Counted from the first letter of the stretch, positions 36,169-47,587 are shown. The stretch: 64,000 bases of DNA from Panicum virgatum (GCF_016808335.1 NC_053136.1:1346531-1410530); one strand, 5' to 3'. The notes: generated by a model from the letters alone, not told the origin. A program made the numbers and translations.

Positions 36169-37173
36169 TCAAAAGGGGTAACAAACCCCAAGCTCCCCTC
36201 GCAAGCGAGCAAAGGTGTCATACTCTAGCGGTTTGGTGAAGATATCTGTGGTTTGCTTCTCTGAAGGTACATGGATCAGGACTATGTGTCCTCTCTCATG
36301 ATTATCTCGCAGGAAATAGAACCGGATATCTATGTGCTTGGTTCTGGAGTGTAGGACAGGGTTCTTAGCAATGCTAATGGCTGACATGTTGTCTACAAAG
36401 ATGGGAACCCTACCGAAACTCAGTCCATAATCCTGCAAGGTTTGTTTCATCCAAAGGATCTGGGAGCAGCAGCTAGCAGCGACAACATACTCAGCTTCTG
36501 TGGAAGAAAGCGATACGCTAGCCTGCTTGCGAGAGGACCAAGACACCAAAGATGTACCGAGAAATTGACAAGTGCCGGATGTCGACTTGCGATCCAACCG
36601 ACACCCACCGAAATCGGCATCAGAAAAGCACACCAAAACAAGAGAAGAATCCGCATAATACCAAAGACCAAATTCAGGGGTGAATTTCAGATACCTGAAG
36701 ATGCGTTTCATCACCTGCCTGTGGGAGGTGTGCGGAGAAGTCTGGTATCGCGCACAGAGGCCGACCCCGAACTGAATGTCCGGCCGGGTCGTCGTCAGGT
36801 ACAGGAGCGAGCTGATCATGCTCCTGTACTCCTTCGGGTCCACCGCCTCGCCGTCCAAGTCCTCATCAAGCGCTGTCGAAGTGCTGATTGGAGTCGGCTG
36901 AGGAGACAAGTCGCTCATGTCGAACTTCCGCAGCAAGTCCCTGCTGTACTTGGCTTGATGAACGAACATGCCCTGGGAAGTTTGCTTGATCTGCAGCCCG
37001 AGGAATAACTGCAGCTCACCCATCATGCTCATCTCGAACTCCTTGGACATCTGCTCAGAAAACTTGGAGACAAGAGCGTGAGAAGAGCCACCAAAGATAA
37101 TATCATCCACGTATATTTGAACTAATAAAAAAATCAGAGCCAGATCGCATAAGGAATAATGTTTTATCCACAC
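36169..37173 (-). pseudogene. Sirevirus reverse transcriptase C-terminal part and RNase H
   Basis: The open frame of 334 codons starts just before the RT active site [11 protein letters not shown]. It continues through LFLGLQI, RSMISSLLYLTTTRPDI and the RNase H motifs FSDADFGG, STEAEYVVAASCC and FVDNMSAI to a stop at 36169. Family length and spacing look normal. It is joined to the preceding RT block by a frameshift near 37126-37133 in a run of seven A, so it is not translated from an intact pol. Confidence 0.9.
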
Positions 37174-38066
37174 ATCCCATTTTAAAACCCTGAGCCAGCA
37201 GAAAAGTTTTTAGTTTATCATACCAAGCTCTAGGTGCCTGTTTCAAACCGTAAAAAGCTTTCTGAAGTTTATAAACACGGTTTGGAAACTTGGGATTTTC
37301 GAAACCAGGGGGTTGTTTCACATAAACCTCTTCTTCGATAAAACCATTCAAGAAGGCAGATTTAACGTCCATTTGGAAAACTTTAAAATCCTTGGAAGCA
37401 GCAAATGCAAGAAAGATTCGAATAGCTTCCAGACGAGCAACAGGGGCAAAAGTCTCCTCAAAATCAATACCCTCTTTTTGGCAAAACCACTGGGCGACAA
37501 GACGAGCCTTGTTTCGAACAACCAACCCATCCTCACCCTGCTTGTTTTTGAAAACCCACTTCGTTCCGATGGGATTACAAGCAGGTGGAGGCTAGACTAA
37601 AACCCAAACTTGATTTCTTTCAAAATTTTCAAGTTCCTCATGCATGGCATTGACCCAATTAGAATCAGAAAGAGCGTGTCCAATATCTTTGGGCTCAAAA
37701 GAGGCAACAAACGCTGAATAAGCAAAGCCAGCGATACTTGTTACCTTGGACCTGGTGACTCGCTCGTTGAGATCACCTAGCATCTGTTGAGGTGGATGAC
37801 GACGCTGAATGTGTCGAGGTGCTTCCCGCGTCGAAGTCGCCTCCTCCTCAACCAAGTCTGGTGTCTCCTCAGGTGAAGCTGGTGAAGCCTGAGTCACCTG
37901 CTCGATCGGCCCCCGTGAAGTAGACGTAGTCGGATCGGGGCCGTCATCATCGTCCGAGCTCGTGGCGGAGGCAACTGGGTCCACAGCATGCGTGGTAGCC
38001 TCAGCCTCACCCTCCACAGCTTCTTCCTCATCTTCAAAGATGGAGGTGCCGAGCTCATCATCTCCT
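37103..38066 (-). pseudogene. Sirevirus post-integrase linker and reverse transcriptase N-terminal part
   Basis: The acidic linker (EATSTREAPRHIQRRHPPQ) leads into the RT start (NWVNAMHEELENFERNQVW). A TAG at 37592-37594 interrupts it, and the same frame then continues with [21 protein letters not shown] and [10 protein letters not shown] to [15 protein letters not shown]. The frame fails before YVDD. The linker begins almost directly after the protease remnant, with no integrase between. Confidence 0.85.
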
Positions 38067-38253
38067 GCAACTTTCCTCTTCCATTATCCCCGAACACAAT
38101 GTACTCCTTTGAGCGCATCGGGGTGAGGCTGGAGAACCATTTGTCATTCCTGGTCATATGGCGTGAACAACCGGAGTCCATGATCCACCTGTTCTCCGAG
38201 CCTCCGACCTGCACATCAGTAGTGAGACAAAGGGTGAGCAAATGTCTTAACAC
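38060..38253 (-). pseudogene. Sirevirus protease remnant joined to the post-integrase linker (integrase deleted)
   Basis: The reading frame has WIMDSGCSRHMT, the aspartic protease start, and then FGDNGRGK. In intact relatives this precedes the zinc and catalytic domains of integrase. Here it changes within a few codons to out-of-frame linker sequence (from about 38080). About 400 or more codons of the family's usual pol are missing. The breakpoint shows no inserted element, so simple deletion is likely. Confidence 0.8.
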
Positions 38254-38585
38254 TGGGGTTAGTAAAGTGAGAAGAAAACCAGTGTCGAGCCATTTGCTCT
38301 ATAGAAGGGTTAGCAAAACCAGGTAAAGCATATCCCTCGTCCCGTCTACCGCGTGACTGACGAACACCACCGCAAGGAAAGCATGGAGCATCGAAACCTC
38401 CTCCAAAGCCTCGGTCCCATGTTCCATAGCCGTACTGAAAACGACCAGGAGCACGACCGGCAAAGCGATCACCCGCTGGAGCACGGTAACCACCACCGTC
38501 TCCCTGACCTCCACCTACAAGGCACGCCCTAGCATCTTGCCTACCACCACACTGAGGAGGACCATGCACCCGAGCAGAGTACATG

Positions 38586-39780
38586 TCCGAGTTATGTCTC
38601 TCCTACTCACGCCTCACAGCCCGCTTCCTTCTGAAGCAAAACTCGTCCAGGTGACCTTCCCTGTCACAGTACTCGTAGTGGTACCTCACCTCACACTTGG
38701 CAGGTGGAGGCCTTGCCTGCGGACGGGGAGGAGCAGCCCCCTTCTTCTGGGCAACCTGGGCTGCAGCAGCAGGGAGCGTATCTAGGGGATTCTTCAGCTC
38801 ATTGGGCTTTGGAACCCAAACCTACTTCTGCGGAGGTGCTTTCGGTGGTTCTTTAAGCACACCATCCGTGGGGTCAACAAGCGAAGGCTGCGTGCTCGTA
38901 CTAGCAGTGTTTCCAGTAGCCTTGCCGATCTTACCATACAACTTGTCAAAGTCTGACTTCGTGTATGTGTAACCGACCCCAAACCCATCACCACGCTTGA
39001 ACTGCTTAATCATCATGTCCAACTGCGGCTCACTAGCAGAAACCCAACTAAGAATCACCCTAAGATAGGTATTCTCATTCTCCAAGTTGGCTTTTCTCTA
39101 CCGCAAGATTATCCAAATAAGAGATCAAACCAGGGCAAACAGAGCAGTCAATAAGTGGGCTAGACTCCACAACCTTAGTTTTCCCTAAAGACTTAACCAA
39201 GGCGTTCTTCTCATCTAGCTCCGACCTAAGCATGAGACAAAGCTTGCAAGCACCAAGCAGAACTGGCCTAGACTTCATCTCCTCTAGCTCGCACACAACA
39301 GTAGCAAACTTGAACTGCAACGAAGCTAGATCGGACTTAAAGATAGGACACTCATCACATTCAAGCACATCGCTAACAATAGGAGCGTCCTTAACCAGTT
39401 CTAGTTCATGCTTGGCCTTAGCAAGCTCATGAGACACGTCAGCAAGCGAAGTCTTAGCAACATCTAAGTTCGCGACGTTCTCATCATGCTTGGCACGGAG
39501 AGCAACAAGATCGTTCATGTGAGATATGCAGCCAGCGCACTCATCCTCACTAGATTTCTCCCTAGCACAAGCCAGCTCAGTCCTAAGCTTTCTACGCTCT
39601 CTAGCTGCTTCCTTAAGCAGCCTTTTCTGGTTGTCGAGAGCGGCGTACAACTCCCTAACCTCTGTATCAAGCAGGTCGATTGTGAAGTTTACCTCTGAAT
39701 CGCTCTCGGATCCAGGAGAAGAGTCGATGTGTGTCGGTGTAGCATGTCCAGCTGAAGACACGTGTACCATCGGCTTCGCC
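38586..39780 (-). pseudogene. Sirevirus gag coiled-coil extension and second zinc knuckle
   Basis: From about 39750 down to 39075 the minus strand encodes a charged, heptad-like coiled coil (for example ELYAALDNQKRLLKEAARER) interspersed with Cys pairs. Another piece at 38822-39085 contains YTKSDFDKLYGKIG. A knuckle-like YEYCDREGHLDEFC near 38630-38700 has Tyr where the first Cys is expected. Several frame changes and stops separate the pieces. Long coiled-coil gag extensions are typical of Sireviruses. Confidence 0.75.
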
Positions 39781-39978
39781 CGCCATGGTGCAGAAACCCT
39801 TGCGCCGACTAGCCGCCAAGCACAGGCCGATGAAGCCGGTGGCTTCCTTGTCCCGCTTCTTCTTCTTCTTGTCGTCGTCGTCGTCGGAGGTCGGTGAAGA
39901 AGAGCGGTCGGTGTCGGAGCTCTTGTCGAGGTCACTGAGCTGCGCCAGAAAGGCCTTCTCCCGCTTCTTGGCCTTGTA

Positions 39979-41007
39979 CTAGAAGCGCTTCTTGAGCGAC
40001 TCCTTGTCGAAGCGTCCTCCCCGGTCACAACTGCGGTGCTTGTGACGCCGACGCTCCTTGTTGGAGCCTCCCTCGTCGCGGTCGCGGTGGCGGTAGTAGT
40101 CGAAGTGGTTGTTCTGGCCACCGCCGGACTTCTTGGGGCAATCGGCGATGAAGTGGTTCAGATCGCCGCAGTTGTAGCACCCGGGGTTCTTCTTCCTCTG
40201 CCTGTAGTGGTAGACGCGCTGGAACTTGCTGATGAGGAGGCACAAGTCGTCATCGCCAAGCGTCTCCAGCTGCTCATCCGTAACAGAAGGTAAAGATGCA
40301 AGAGAAAAGCCAAGAGCAGAGTTAGCGTTAGAGCTCGATCCACCTGGGCCAGTCACAAGAGCGATGCTCTTGGAAGGAGGGGCACCATTGAGCTTGGCTC
40401 GTGTCTGGTTATCCACCTCTGTGGCCTTGAGCTTGCTGAAAAGCTCATTCACGGTCAGAGTCTCGTAGCCAGCAGACTCAATGATCGTGTTCACCTTGAG
40501 ATCCCACACAGAGCGGTCAAGTGCGTAGAGCAGCTTGAGGGCCTTCTCATGCTCTGTGTACTCAAGGGCATCAGCAGATCTGTTCGCATTGACCTTGTTC
40601 ACAATCGATTGAAATCGACTGAACATGTCGCCAATGCTCTCACCCGGCCCCTGTGTGAAGTTCTCGTATTCACGCCGGTGAGTCTCGAACAGTCTGGCCT
40701 TCACCTGAGGTGTGCCCTCGTGGTAGTTCTTAAGGCACGTCCAAACTTTGTGGGTTTCCTGAAAACCCTGGACGCGTGAGAACTCCGCACGAGAAACGCC
40801 AGCTAACAAGGCATTGACAGCCTTAGCGTTGGCCTCGTGCTCGGACACCTAAAGAGGTGTGGTCCGAACGGCAAGCACCTCGTAAGCCTAGTTCCTGGTA
40901 ATCTCCCAAACCTCGGCTCTCATGCTTTGCAAGAAGGCTTGCATACGCACCTTCCAATAAGTATAGTCCTTGCTGGCAAACAGAGGGATCTTACCAAGAC
41001 TCGCCAT
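39979..41007 (-). pseudogene. Sirevirus gag N-terminal and capsid region
   Basis: The frame opens with ATG at 41007 (MASLGKIPLF...YTYWKVRMQAFL). TAG codons interrupt it at 40888-40890 and 40849-40851, and it then stays open to 39979. It has the UBN2-type capsid motif VKARLFETHRREYENF, MFSRFQSIVNKV and the CCHC finger CYNCGDLNHFIADC. Basic and Ser/Asp-rich segments follow. Another in-frame TAG (39979-39981) ends the block before the coiled-coil part. Confidence 0.88.
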
Positions 41008-41058
41008 GGTCGCCAATTGGTTTTCGAACCGGTTAAGGTACTGAAAACCTCAACCAAA

Positions 41059-41071
41059 CTCTGATACCAAT
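41059..41071 (-). other. Primer binding site of the Sirevirus-type element
   Basis: The minus strand reads TGGTATCAGAG directly inside the right LTR. This is complementary to the 3' end of initiator tRNA-Met and fixes the element's orientation. Confidence 0.85.
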
Positions 41072-42606
41072 TGAGGGACCAAAACTGGCGACCAGAGGGG
41101 GGGTGAATGGGAGCCGATCAAAATTTCTCTCAAAATCGATCTGTCGGCCTATATCCCGAAAATCACCACAAACCCTCGAACCTAGGGTGAGAGAGTAGCT
41201 ATGGACTAGCTATCTCTAAGCAAAAACCCTTAGGAAGAGAAACGGAAGCAATGCAGAAAAACTCCCCAAATAGCAGCTATGCTGAGTCAGACCGGTCTGA
41301 CTGCTAGCACAGACCGGTCGGGCTGGAATTTTGAATTTCCAGACCGGTTACACAGACCGGTCAGACCGGTCGCTCCCAGACAGCCCGCAACCAAATCTCC
41401 AAATGGCAAATCTCGAGCAAACGAAGTCTAAATCCAACGAAACTTGGAGGATACCTTCACACCTGTCCCGTGAACATATCCCCAAGAGATCTCTCCCAAA
41501 AGATAAAAGGATCTTGAGAATTCGGGGTAAGATCAAAGTGGATTGAGGTTTTCTCAAGAACACAAAAATTCCAATTCGTGAGAACTCACGATTTCAGGGG
41601 GTTTGGCACAAGGCTAGATGCATAGGAATTGTCACAAAGAGTTCGGCAAAAACACGAATCCAAGGGCTCGATTCCTCTAAACACAAAGCATCCCAAAAGA
41701 GGAGAAATCAAACACAAAACGCAATAGAGGAAGGGGAAAACCAATACTCAACACACATAGATGATCTCAACAAGATTTCATTCATAAATTTCAGAGGAAT
41801 TCACCTATACAAAGCTAGAGCCATCCGCCCATCATCCTACCCACTAAAATTGAGAGATTAGCTAAACTCTAACCCTCTTTTGCGTTGGAGTCCTTGGCCC
41901 TAACCTGGAGCAGGGGCAGGGAAAAGAAAAAACAAAGAGAATACTAAAAGACTCAAGAGACTCACCAAGCCACGGGCTGGTGGGGGTATTTATACCCAGC
42001 TGCTGCGGCCAGACCGGTCGGGTCTGCAACAGCCCGCTGTACAGACTCAATCGACGGCAGAATTTCTTTCTTCGACTCGAAGTCTTTGCTGCGATGCCGC
42101 CACGTCGATGAAGTTCCGGTCCGCGGTTTTGGAGGGTCCGCGAAAACCGGGTAAGTGGCCGGTTTTGAGAAAACCGCCAAAACTTCACGCGCGGGAAGAT
42201 TTCCGCCTCCACGCCGTGGCCCTAGACGCCGTTCCCGCCTCGGCCTTCTGAGGGGCCCTAGACGCCCGTCACCTCCTCGCCCGCAGCGAGGCCCTAGAAG
42301 CCGTCGACGCCCGTCGCCTCCGTTAGTCCCGAGACCGACGCCCGTGCCTCCACGACTTGGCGTTTTCAACCGCCGTCCGCCTCCTTGGTTTTGTGGCGCA
42401 AACCAAGAAACCCGCCTTCCGTCGCCGCTTGCGCCCTCGATCCAGGAATTGACGCCACAGCTGCCGCCCGGCCCGAGCTCCTCCACGGCAACTCTCCGTC
42501 GACACTCGACGCCCATGTACCTGCAATCCAAAGAACAAGCACACGATCATACCGCACGATTGACAATTCACTCATCACAGACAGAATAGAGTACTCTCGT
42601 TACTTA
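41072..42606 (-). repeat. 5' LTR of the Sirevirus-type element (right copy)
   Basis: This is the partner of 21010-22550. The same palindrome AGTCAGACCGGTCTGACT occurs at 41285-41302. On the minus strand the terminal TG has become TA, a lesion at the outer edge that would impair integrase recognition. Confidence 0.92.
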
Positions 42607-43676
42607 GTAAGAAAGGAACTGCAGAGACTGGAATAAAAGAAAGGAACTCGTTACTTAGTAAGAAAGGAACTGCAGAGACTGGAATGAAAGAAAGGAACTG
42701 CAGAGACTGGAATGTGGAATCCGGTACGTAGCTGCATCGAAGTCACGGAAGCTGCGGCTATATGCGTTGCGTGGTGTTTTTGACTATGGCTTCCATTTCC
42801 GAGGCGCTGCACCAGCCACCGAGTGTCTACTTTCTCCTGCACTCGTTACCTGTTGTGGCAGACGCTGCTTTTCAGAACAGGCAAAACAGTACTCATTTCG
42901 AATTCATGCACAATTTTACCCTACCCTGCATAAGATCAATGAAGATGTTGAGTTTTTGAATTTTTATAATAAACATGATGTAACAATCTTTGAGCTTCCT
43001 TTATCGTAAAACATAAGATCAATGCACAATCTAGAGATTTCTTACGCCTTGACTTACTTTCCACAAATTTAGCTCAACTGCTGGGATTCTCTGTGATGGA
43101 ACTTGTCCACCTTATTCTCAGTTAATTTCTTTTAGCAGCATACAAAGGGTCTGTCAATATGGTGACTCTTTTCACAAATTTAGTTTAGCTGGTGAGATTC
43201 TCTGTGGTGAAACCTGTCCACCTTATTTTGGCTAATTCCTTCTATAGTGGTAGACAATTAGTTTATCGACATGGTGACTTTGTCGAACTTAAGATATGTC
43301 AGCCTAGTATTGTGTTTTTTAAAAAAAAAGTTACTTTCCAATACGTGAAGTTAGGATGGATCCATTTGTTTTGCCTAATGAGATGGACTGACTTATTCGT
43401 TTCACAAATTCAAGTTGCATTAGTATATGAGGCCATCCATTGCTGATTACTACTGCTAGTCTTCAAGATCTGTTCTTCCCAACTAGGCACTTTGATTTAT
43501 GCATAATAATCTGGTGCATTGCACGATCACAACTAGGAAGATTCGAATAATTTTTTTCCTGCAGTGTGTCACACTTTGATTTCTTTCCCCACTAAAATGT
43601 CTTTATTCTCTCTTCACACTGGAGGAACTGGAAGTCAGCCGATGCACGACCGAAAACGACTTTCGGCTGCTGCTAT

Positions 43677-43759
43677 GATCCAGCTAGCTGCGTTTTCATT
43701 TGTTTTCCAGCTTTGTGAGATGCCAAACATTTTCGTTTGATTTCCAACTTCACTATTTA

Positions 43760-43846
<87 letters not shown>

Positions 43847-44169
43847 ATGTCTTCACATATTATTGGCTAGTTGCTTGTAAAGCCACGCGCAGAACTTTCA
43901 GGCAGCATCTGATGCCACTTGCATCTCGCATGCATGTGACATGTCAGCGTTACGTCGTATTTGGTCTTTTCCTGTTCCGAAAGGAAAAAGGAAACAAGGA
44001 TATATTCTCTGATTTGGACAGCTCAAAGATGGCTAGTGAGTTTATTCAGTGAACTTTATTCTTCATGAAAATGCATTTCCAAATAATGGAATACGAACAA
44101 TGCAGTTTATTGCCCAAGCAACGCAAGATCGATCAGCAAGATGCAAAATCGCCTGTCTTGTTCCAAAAA
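43677..44169. repeat. Intergenic DNA with an 82-bp (CT)n microsatellite
   Basis: A pure CT repeat of about 41 units spans 43762-43843. The remaining sequence shows no gene or recognised element. Confidence 0.9.
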
Positions 44170-44662
44170 ATAAGGTGAAGCGTTGTGCTCCCCCGTGGGC
44201 TTCTTCTTCTGGGTCGGCGACCTTGTTGCCGGCGCCGGACTTTCTGATGGGCCATGGCTTCCTTCTGGAAGTTGTGGTGCTAGCTTTATCTCTAGCCGGC
44301 TGTGGTGGGCTCGGCCGGAAGGTTGGATTTCTTCAACTTCGTTTGCAAGATCGCCGATTCGCGTTCAGCGTATGAGATCCATCTTGGTGGGAGCTCCGGG
44401 GTGGTGGACTTTGCGGCTTCATCATGCTTTGAGGTCTTCTGACGGAGTGGTTGAAGTTCTTGGCGACCGGGGTGTTTAACCGGGCAGATCGGAGCCAACG
44501 GAGGAGACCGGGGTGTTTAACCGGGCAGATCGGAGCCAACGGAGGAGAAAACAGTAGGATTATGGTCCTATTTGTAATTTCTCCTTTCTGCAAGGGCCTG
44601 GTTGTAAAAGGGATGTACTGTGCTCCTTTTTAATATATCTTCCCTTTTTGGGAAAAAAAAGC
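44170..44662 (+). mobile_element. LINE-like 3' fragment with a duplicated 41-bp segment
   Basis: The end reads ctcctttttaatatatcttc and then tttttgggaaaaaaaa, the style of grass LINE tails with poly(A). Inside, a 41-bp unit starting gaccggggtgtttaaccggg occurs twice in tandem (44465 and 44506). No reverse transcriptase motif remains, so the call rests on the tail alone. Confidence 0.4.
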
Positions 44663-44682
44663 TGCCTGCTGCTTGTATACAG

Positions 44683-44685
<3 letters not shown>

Positions 44686-44734
<49 letters not shown>
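44686..44734. repeat. (AT)n microsatellite
   Basis: An uninterrupted TA repeat of about 24 units lies shortly after the LINE-like tail. Confidence 0.95.
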
Positions 44735-44736
<2 letters not shown>

Positions 44737-44860
44737 CCCAAATATTAGCAACAAGCAGATAGCTAGGCTGGCTAGAGATGCTAATTATATTCCTGGCTTG
44801 TCAGGCCACTGAAAAGCATAAGGAAATTAGAAGAGGTGCATTGCAAGTGCAAATTATATT

Positions 44861-45180
44861 TTTTTCGAAATACAGCACAAACGCAGATGCTCACAAACAC
44901 GTATGTACACTGACCCTTATGAATACACGCACACAACCCTACCTCTAAAAACACCTTTGACGAGAGACTGAGCTGGCTGATCCTCGAGATTGACGAAGTG
45001 ACCACATGCGTGCTACTGTGGACAGTCGCCTACCACTGAAAGAAAATAGCGCCGGTTAAATTTCAGAATAAATTTAGAAAAATGCGGGCACTCATTCCTT
45101 GACCAATAGGGTAAATCAAGAAAAAGTTGAAAAACTCGGATGGGCAGGTTCTACCACAAGAAACCTTACCAGGTGAGCTA
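44861..45180 (-). mobile_element. tRNA-derived SINE, reverse orientation
   Basis: On the minus strand the sequence begins with tagctcacctggtaaggt, like a polymerase III A box. It passes through ggcgact and gtcacttcgtcaatctcgag and then gtgtgcgtgtattcataagg, and ends ctgtatttcgaaaaaaa. I recall this arrangement from abundant rice and grass SINEs. I find no clear target duplication, and the B box is degenerate. Confidence 0.55.
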
Positions 45181-46092
45181 CTCTCAATTTGCTTAATTGT
45201 TATAGCTTTACTTTCACTTACCAAAATTATATAATACAAACGAAGAAAAGATGGCATGGGAATTGGAGAGTGCATATCATGTAAATAGAGTGAGGCAGAA
45301 ATGTAAATAACATGCTTAATTTCTGTTGACTGGTTTTTTCTAAAAAAATAAATTGCTGTTGACTGGTCAAGAAAGAGCCGTGCGTGTATTCTTTCTTGCT
45401 TGAGGCAGACTACTGCTCATCAACTCGTGTTGCACGTTATATTCGTCCTACGTAGTTGTTGTTGCCTTGTTGGTTTCTTGCGAATTTTTGTCGACCTACG
45501 CACGCATTGCCTTTGCAGATTCTAACTTGCGTCAACATATCCGTGCAATTTGGCGCCTGTCCTTTTCATGCTCGATGTGCTAATACATTGCACCACATGT
45601 GATCTATAGTAGCTTGTGCAAGTTATGAAAATGATCGCTGGAAGGAAGCTGGCCCCACATGCTGTCGCCTTCATCATCTCCTAGCATTTGTCTCGTCTTG
45701 TCACACTTGCCTGCCTGAGGCCTGTCGCTGAAACGGAGATCACATCTATTATATTACTTTTCAAAAAAAAAACTAAAACTGGTACAATGTTAGACTCTCC
45801 TCGAATACAGGACAGCAATTGACTAATGACTAGATCAATTCAAATACTTCAAGAAAGGGGCCTATGAATTACTTGCTCATTATCCAGACCTACGTGTGTT
45901 CACTCACGGTTTAGTTTGCAAGTGCTAAAGAAAAAAAGAGAGAAAAAAATTCTATTCCTTTCTTTGCCCACTCACACACTCCAAGTCCAAGCCTGATCGA
46001 GGTTTCATGGAGACATTGGAGAGGGAGCATCCGGGTTAATTGTGCCAGTCACAGCTTGCCTTGCCTACTACAGTAAGCTGTTAGGGGTCTAG
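45181..46092. other. Intergenic DNA, nothing recognised
   Basis: The sequence is AT-rich with poly(A) runs near 45760 and 45930. I see no gene, terminal repeat or tandem array. Confidence 0.5.
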
Positions 46093-46378
46093 GGGTGTGT
46101 TTAGATCCGCGAAAATCTGGTAGAAAATTCACATAGGACACGGTAGCATACTGTAACACTTTTCGTTTGTTTGTGGTAAATATTGTCCTATTATAGGTTA
46201 ACTAGGCTCAAAAGATTCGTCTCGCAACGTACATCAAAACTATGCAATTAGTTTTTTTATTTACCTACATTTAGTACTCTATGCATGAGTCATTTGTTAT
46301 ATTTAATGTTTCGATGTGATTTCGATGTGATGGAAAATTTGGAAAATTTGGAGGAGTTTGGGAAAGCGAACACAGCCT
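46093..46378. mobile_element. MITE-like element, copy 2
   Basis: This is the same family as 11403-11659, from gggtgtgtttagatccgcg to cgaacacagcc. Compared with copy 1 it has small tandem slippages near its right end (cgatgtgattt twice, ggaaaattt twice). Confidence 0.7.
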
Positions 46379-46502
46379 AGGGCTAGATTGTATGGTCTGG
46401 CCTGCACACCATGTGGTGCGTGGTGGGTCCGGGGGCACAATGGCCATCCACCATTGAGCATGTGACACGTGCACGTACGGCCGGCCCAGGTCAACGTTGT
46501 TG

Positions 46503-46730
46503 GTACGAGCATTGGCGAAAAACTTTTCAGTCCATGGGGAAAAAATGTCTCTTTGAAACTTTTTCTCATCAAAAGTTTCGATTTCTTCAATTGTTTTCAC
46601 AAAAAGTTTCATTTTACTGAAAAATATTGTTCTGACACTCTCCGACATGTGAGAAGACATGTTCCGGCAGCCGGTCGGAAATTAACCGTATGCAGGCCTT
46701 TTTCCGGGCGACCGTAAATTAGACGCCCCC
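46503..46730. repeat. Direct repeat A, copy 1
   Basis: The 228-bp block starts gtacgagcattggcgaaaaa and ends taaattagacgccccc. It matches 47363-47587 at high identity. It contains acatgtgagaagacatgt, a near-palindrome shortened in copy 2. Confidence 0.88.
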
Positions 46731-47362
46731 CAACGCCCAGTATTGGTTTTGCGATCGACCACACGCAGCCCTCGCAGCGGTCGACGCGCTGTTAGAGTGC
46801 ACGTGGGTGAACCCCACAAAAACTGCCGCGTGACCCGTGCCCACTCTTTCCTCCTTCCGCCTTTTCATTTCCCTGGTTGCTTTCCCCTTCTCCTTTCGTT
46901 TTTCTCCAGCCAAATCTACAACCTGCTAGCAAGAGCGGATGCAACGATGGAGTGCGGGGCCAGCGCGCTGCAGCTTGCAGCTTGCAGTTGGAGCGGGACG
47001 TCATCCTTGGCGTTGAGAGGGGGGTGTGGAGTGGCACGAGCGTGGTGAGATGGAGCGGAGCCGAGCGGCGAGGCGGCGCGCGCGGTGTGGCGGTGTGCTC
47101 CCCTGGCCTCGCCCTCGGCAGCGGCGGGGACCTGCCCAGGCGCTCGCCAGCAGCGGCGGCGCCGAGTCCTCCGAGTAGTGTTTTTTTTCTTTTTTTTCCT
47201 GATTTTTAGATGCAAAAGTTTTTGTTACAATTGTTTTTTCGATTTGAGATGCAAAAATTTTTTTCTTTAAATTTTTACTCATCAAAGTTTTCCGGTCTCT
47301 CCAATTTTTTTTTGAAAATTTTCTCTAGAAAAATTTTATTGAAAAAAATACTGTACAACTTA
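46731..47362. other. Spacer between the direct repeats, with a degenerate third copy
   Basis: The first 430 bp are GC-rich, with low-complexity ORFs on both strands and no known motif. From about 47205 to 47350 an AT-rich stretch (ctcatcaaagttttccggtc) resembles the middle of repeat A, so it is probably a decayed third copy. Confidence 0.5.
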
Positions 47363-47587
47363 GTACGAGTATTGGCGAAAAACTTTTCAGTCCATGGGGA
47401 AAAAATGTCTCTTTGAAACTTTTCTCATCAAAAGTTTCGGTCTCTTTAATTTTTTCCATGAAAAGTTTTATTTTATTGAAAAAATAATAGTGTTCTGACA
47501 CTCTCCTAAGAAGACATGTTCCGATAGCCGGTCAGAAATTAACCGTAGGCAGGCCTTTTTTCGGGCGACCGTAAATTAGACGCCCCC
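47363..47587. repeat. Direct repeat A, copy 2
   Basis: This is the partner of 46503-46730, with the same ends and about a dozen differences. It does not begin TG or end CA, and no target duplication or primer site is seen. It is thus not a clear LTR. Confidence 0.88.

Larger units (their letters stand above)
21010..42606 (-). mobile_element. Sirevirus-type Ty1/copia element, degenerate, with nested gypsy insertion
   Basis: LTRs of about 1.54 kb (21010-22550 and 41072-42606) start TGAGGGACC on the plus strand. The left copy ends in CA, while the right copy ends in a mutated TTA. The duplication gtaag lies at 21005-21009 and 42607-42611. The primer site TGGTATCAGAG on the minus strand (41059-41069) abuts the right LTR, which is thus the 5' LTR. 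Minus-strand coding remnants include a gag with CCHC finger, a coiled-coil extension, a protease motif, reverse transcriptase and RNase H. Integrase is missing. The long coiled-coil gag and the CCCCCT-rich (purine-tract) stretches after pol suit the Sirevirus lineage. The gypsy element at 22836-35069 interrupts its 3' region. Confidence 0.92.
20387..43676 (+). repeat. Tandem duplication, copy 2, split by nested retrotransposons
   Basis: The copy consists of 20387-21009 and 42612-43676, about 1.69 kb once the insertion is removed. The left part matches 18712-19362 and the right part matches 19363-20386. The insertion point corresponds to gatgtgtaagaaaggaactg near 19356 in copy 1, which confirms the empty-site sequence. 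Confidence 0.88.

Noticed and set aside
46503..47587. Direct repeats read as LTRs of a small retrotransposon
   Set aside because: No TG/CA ends, no target duplication, no primer site and no purine tract.
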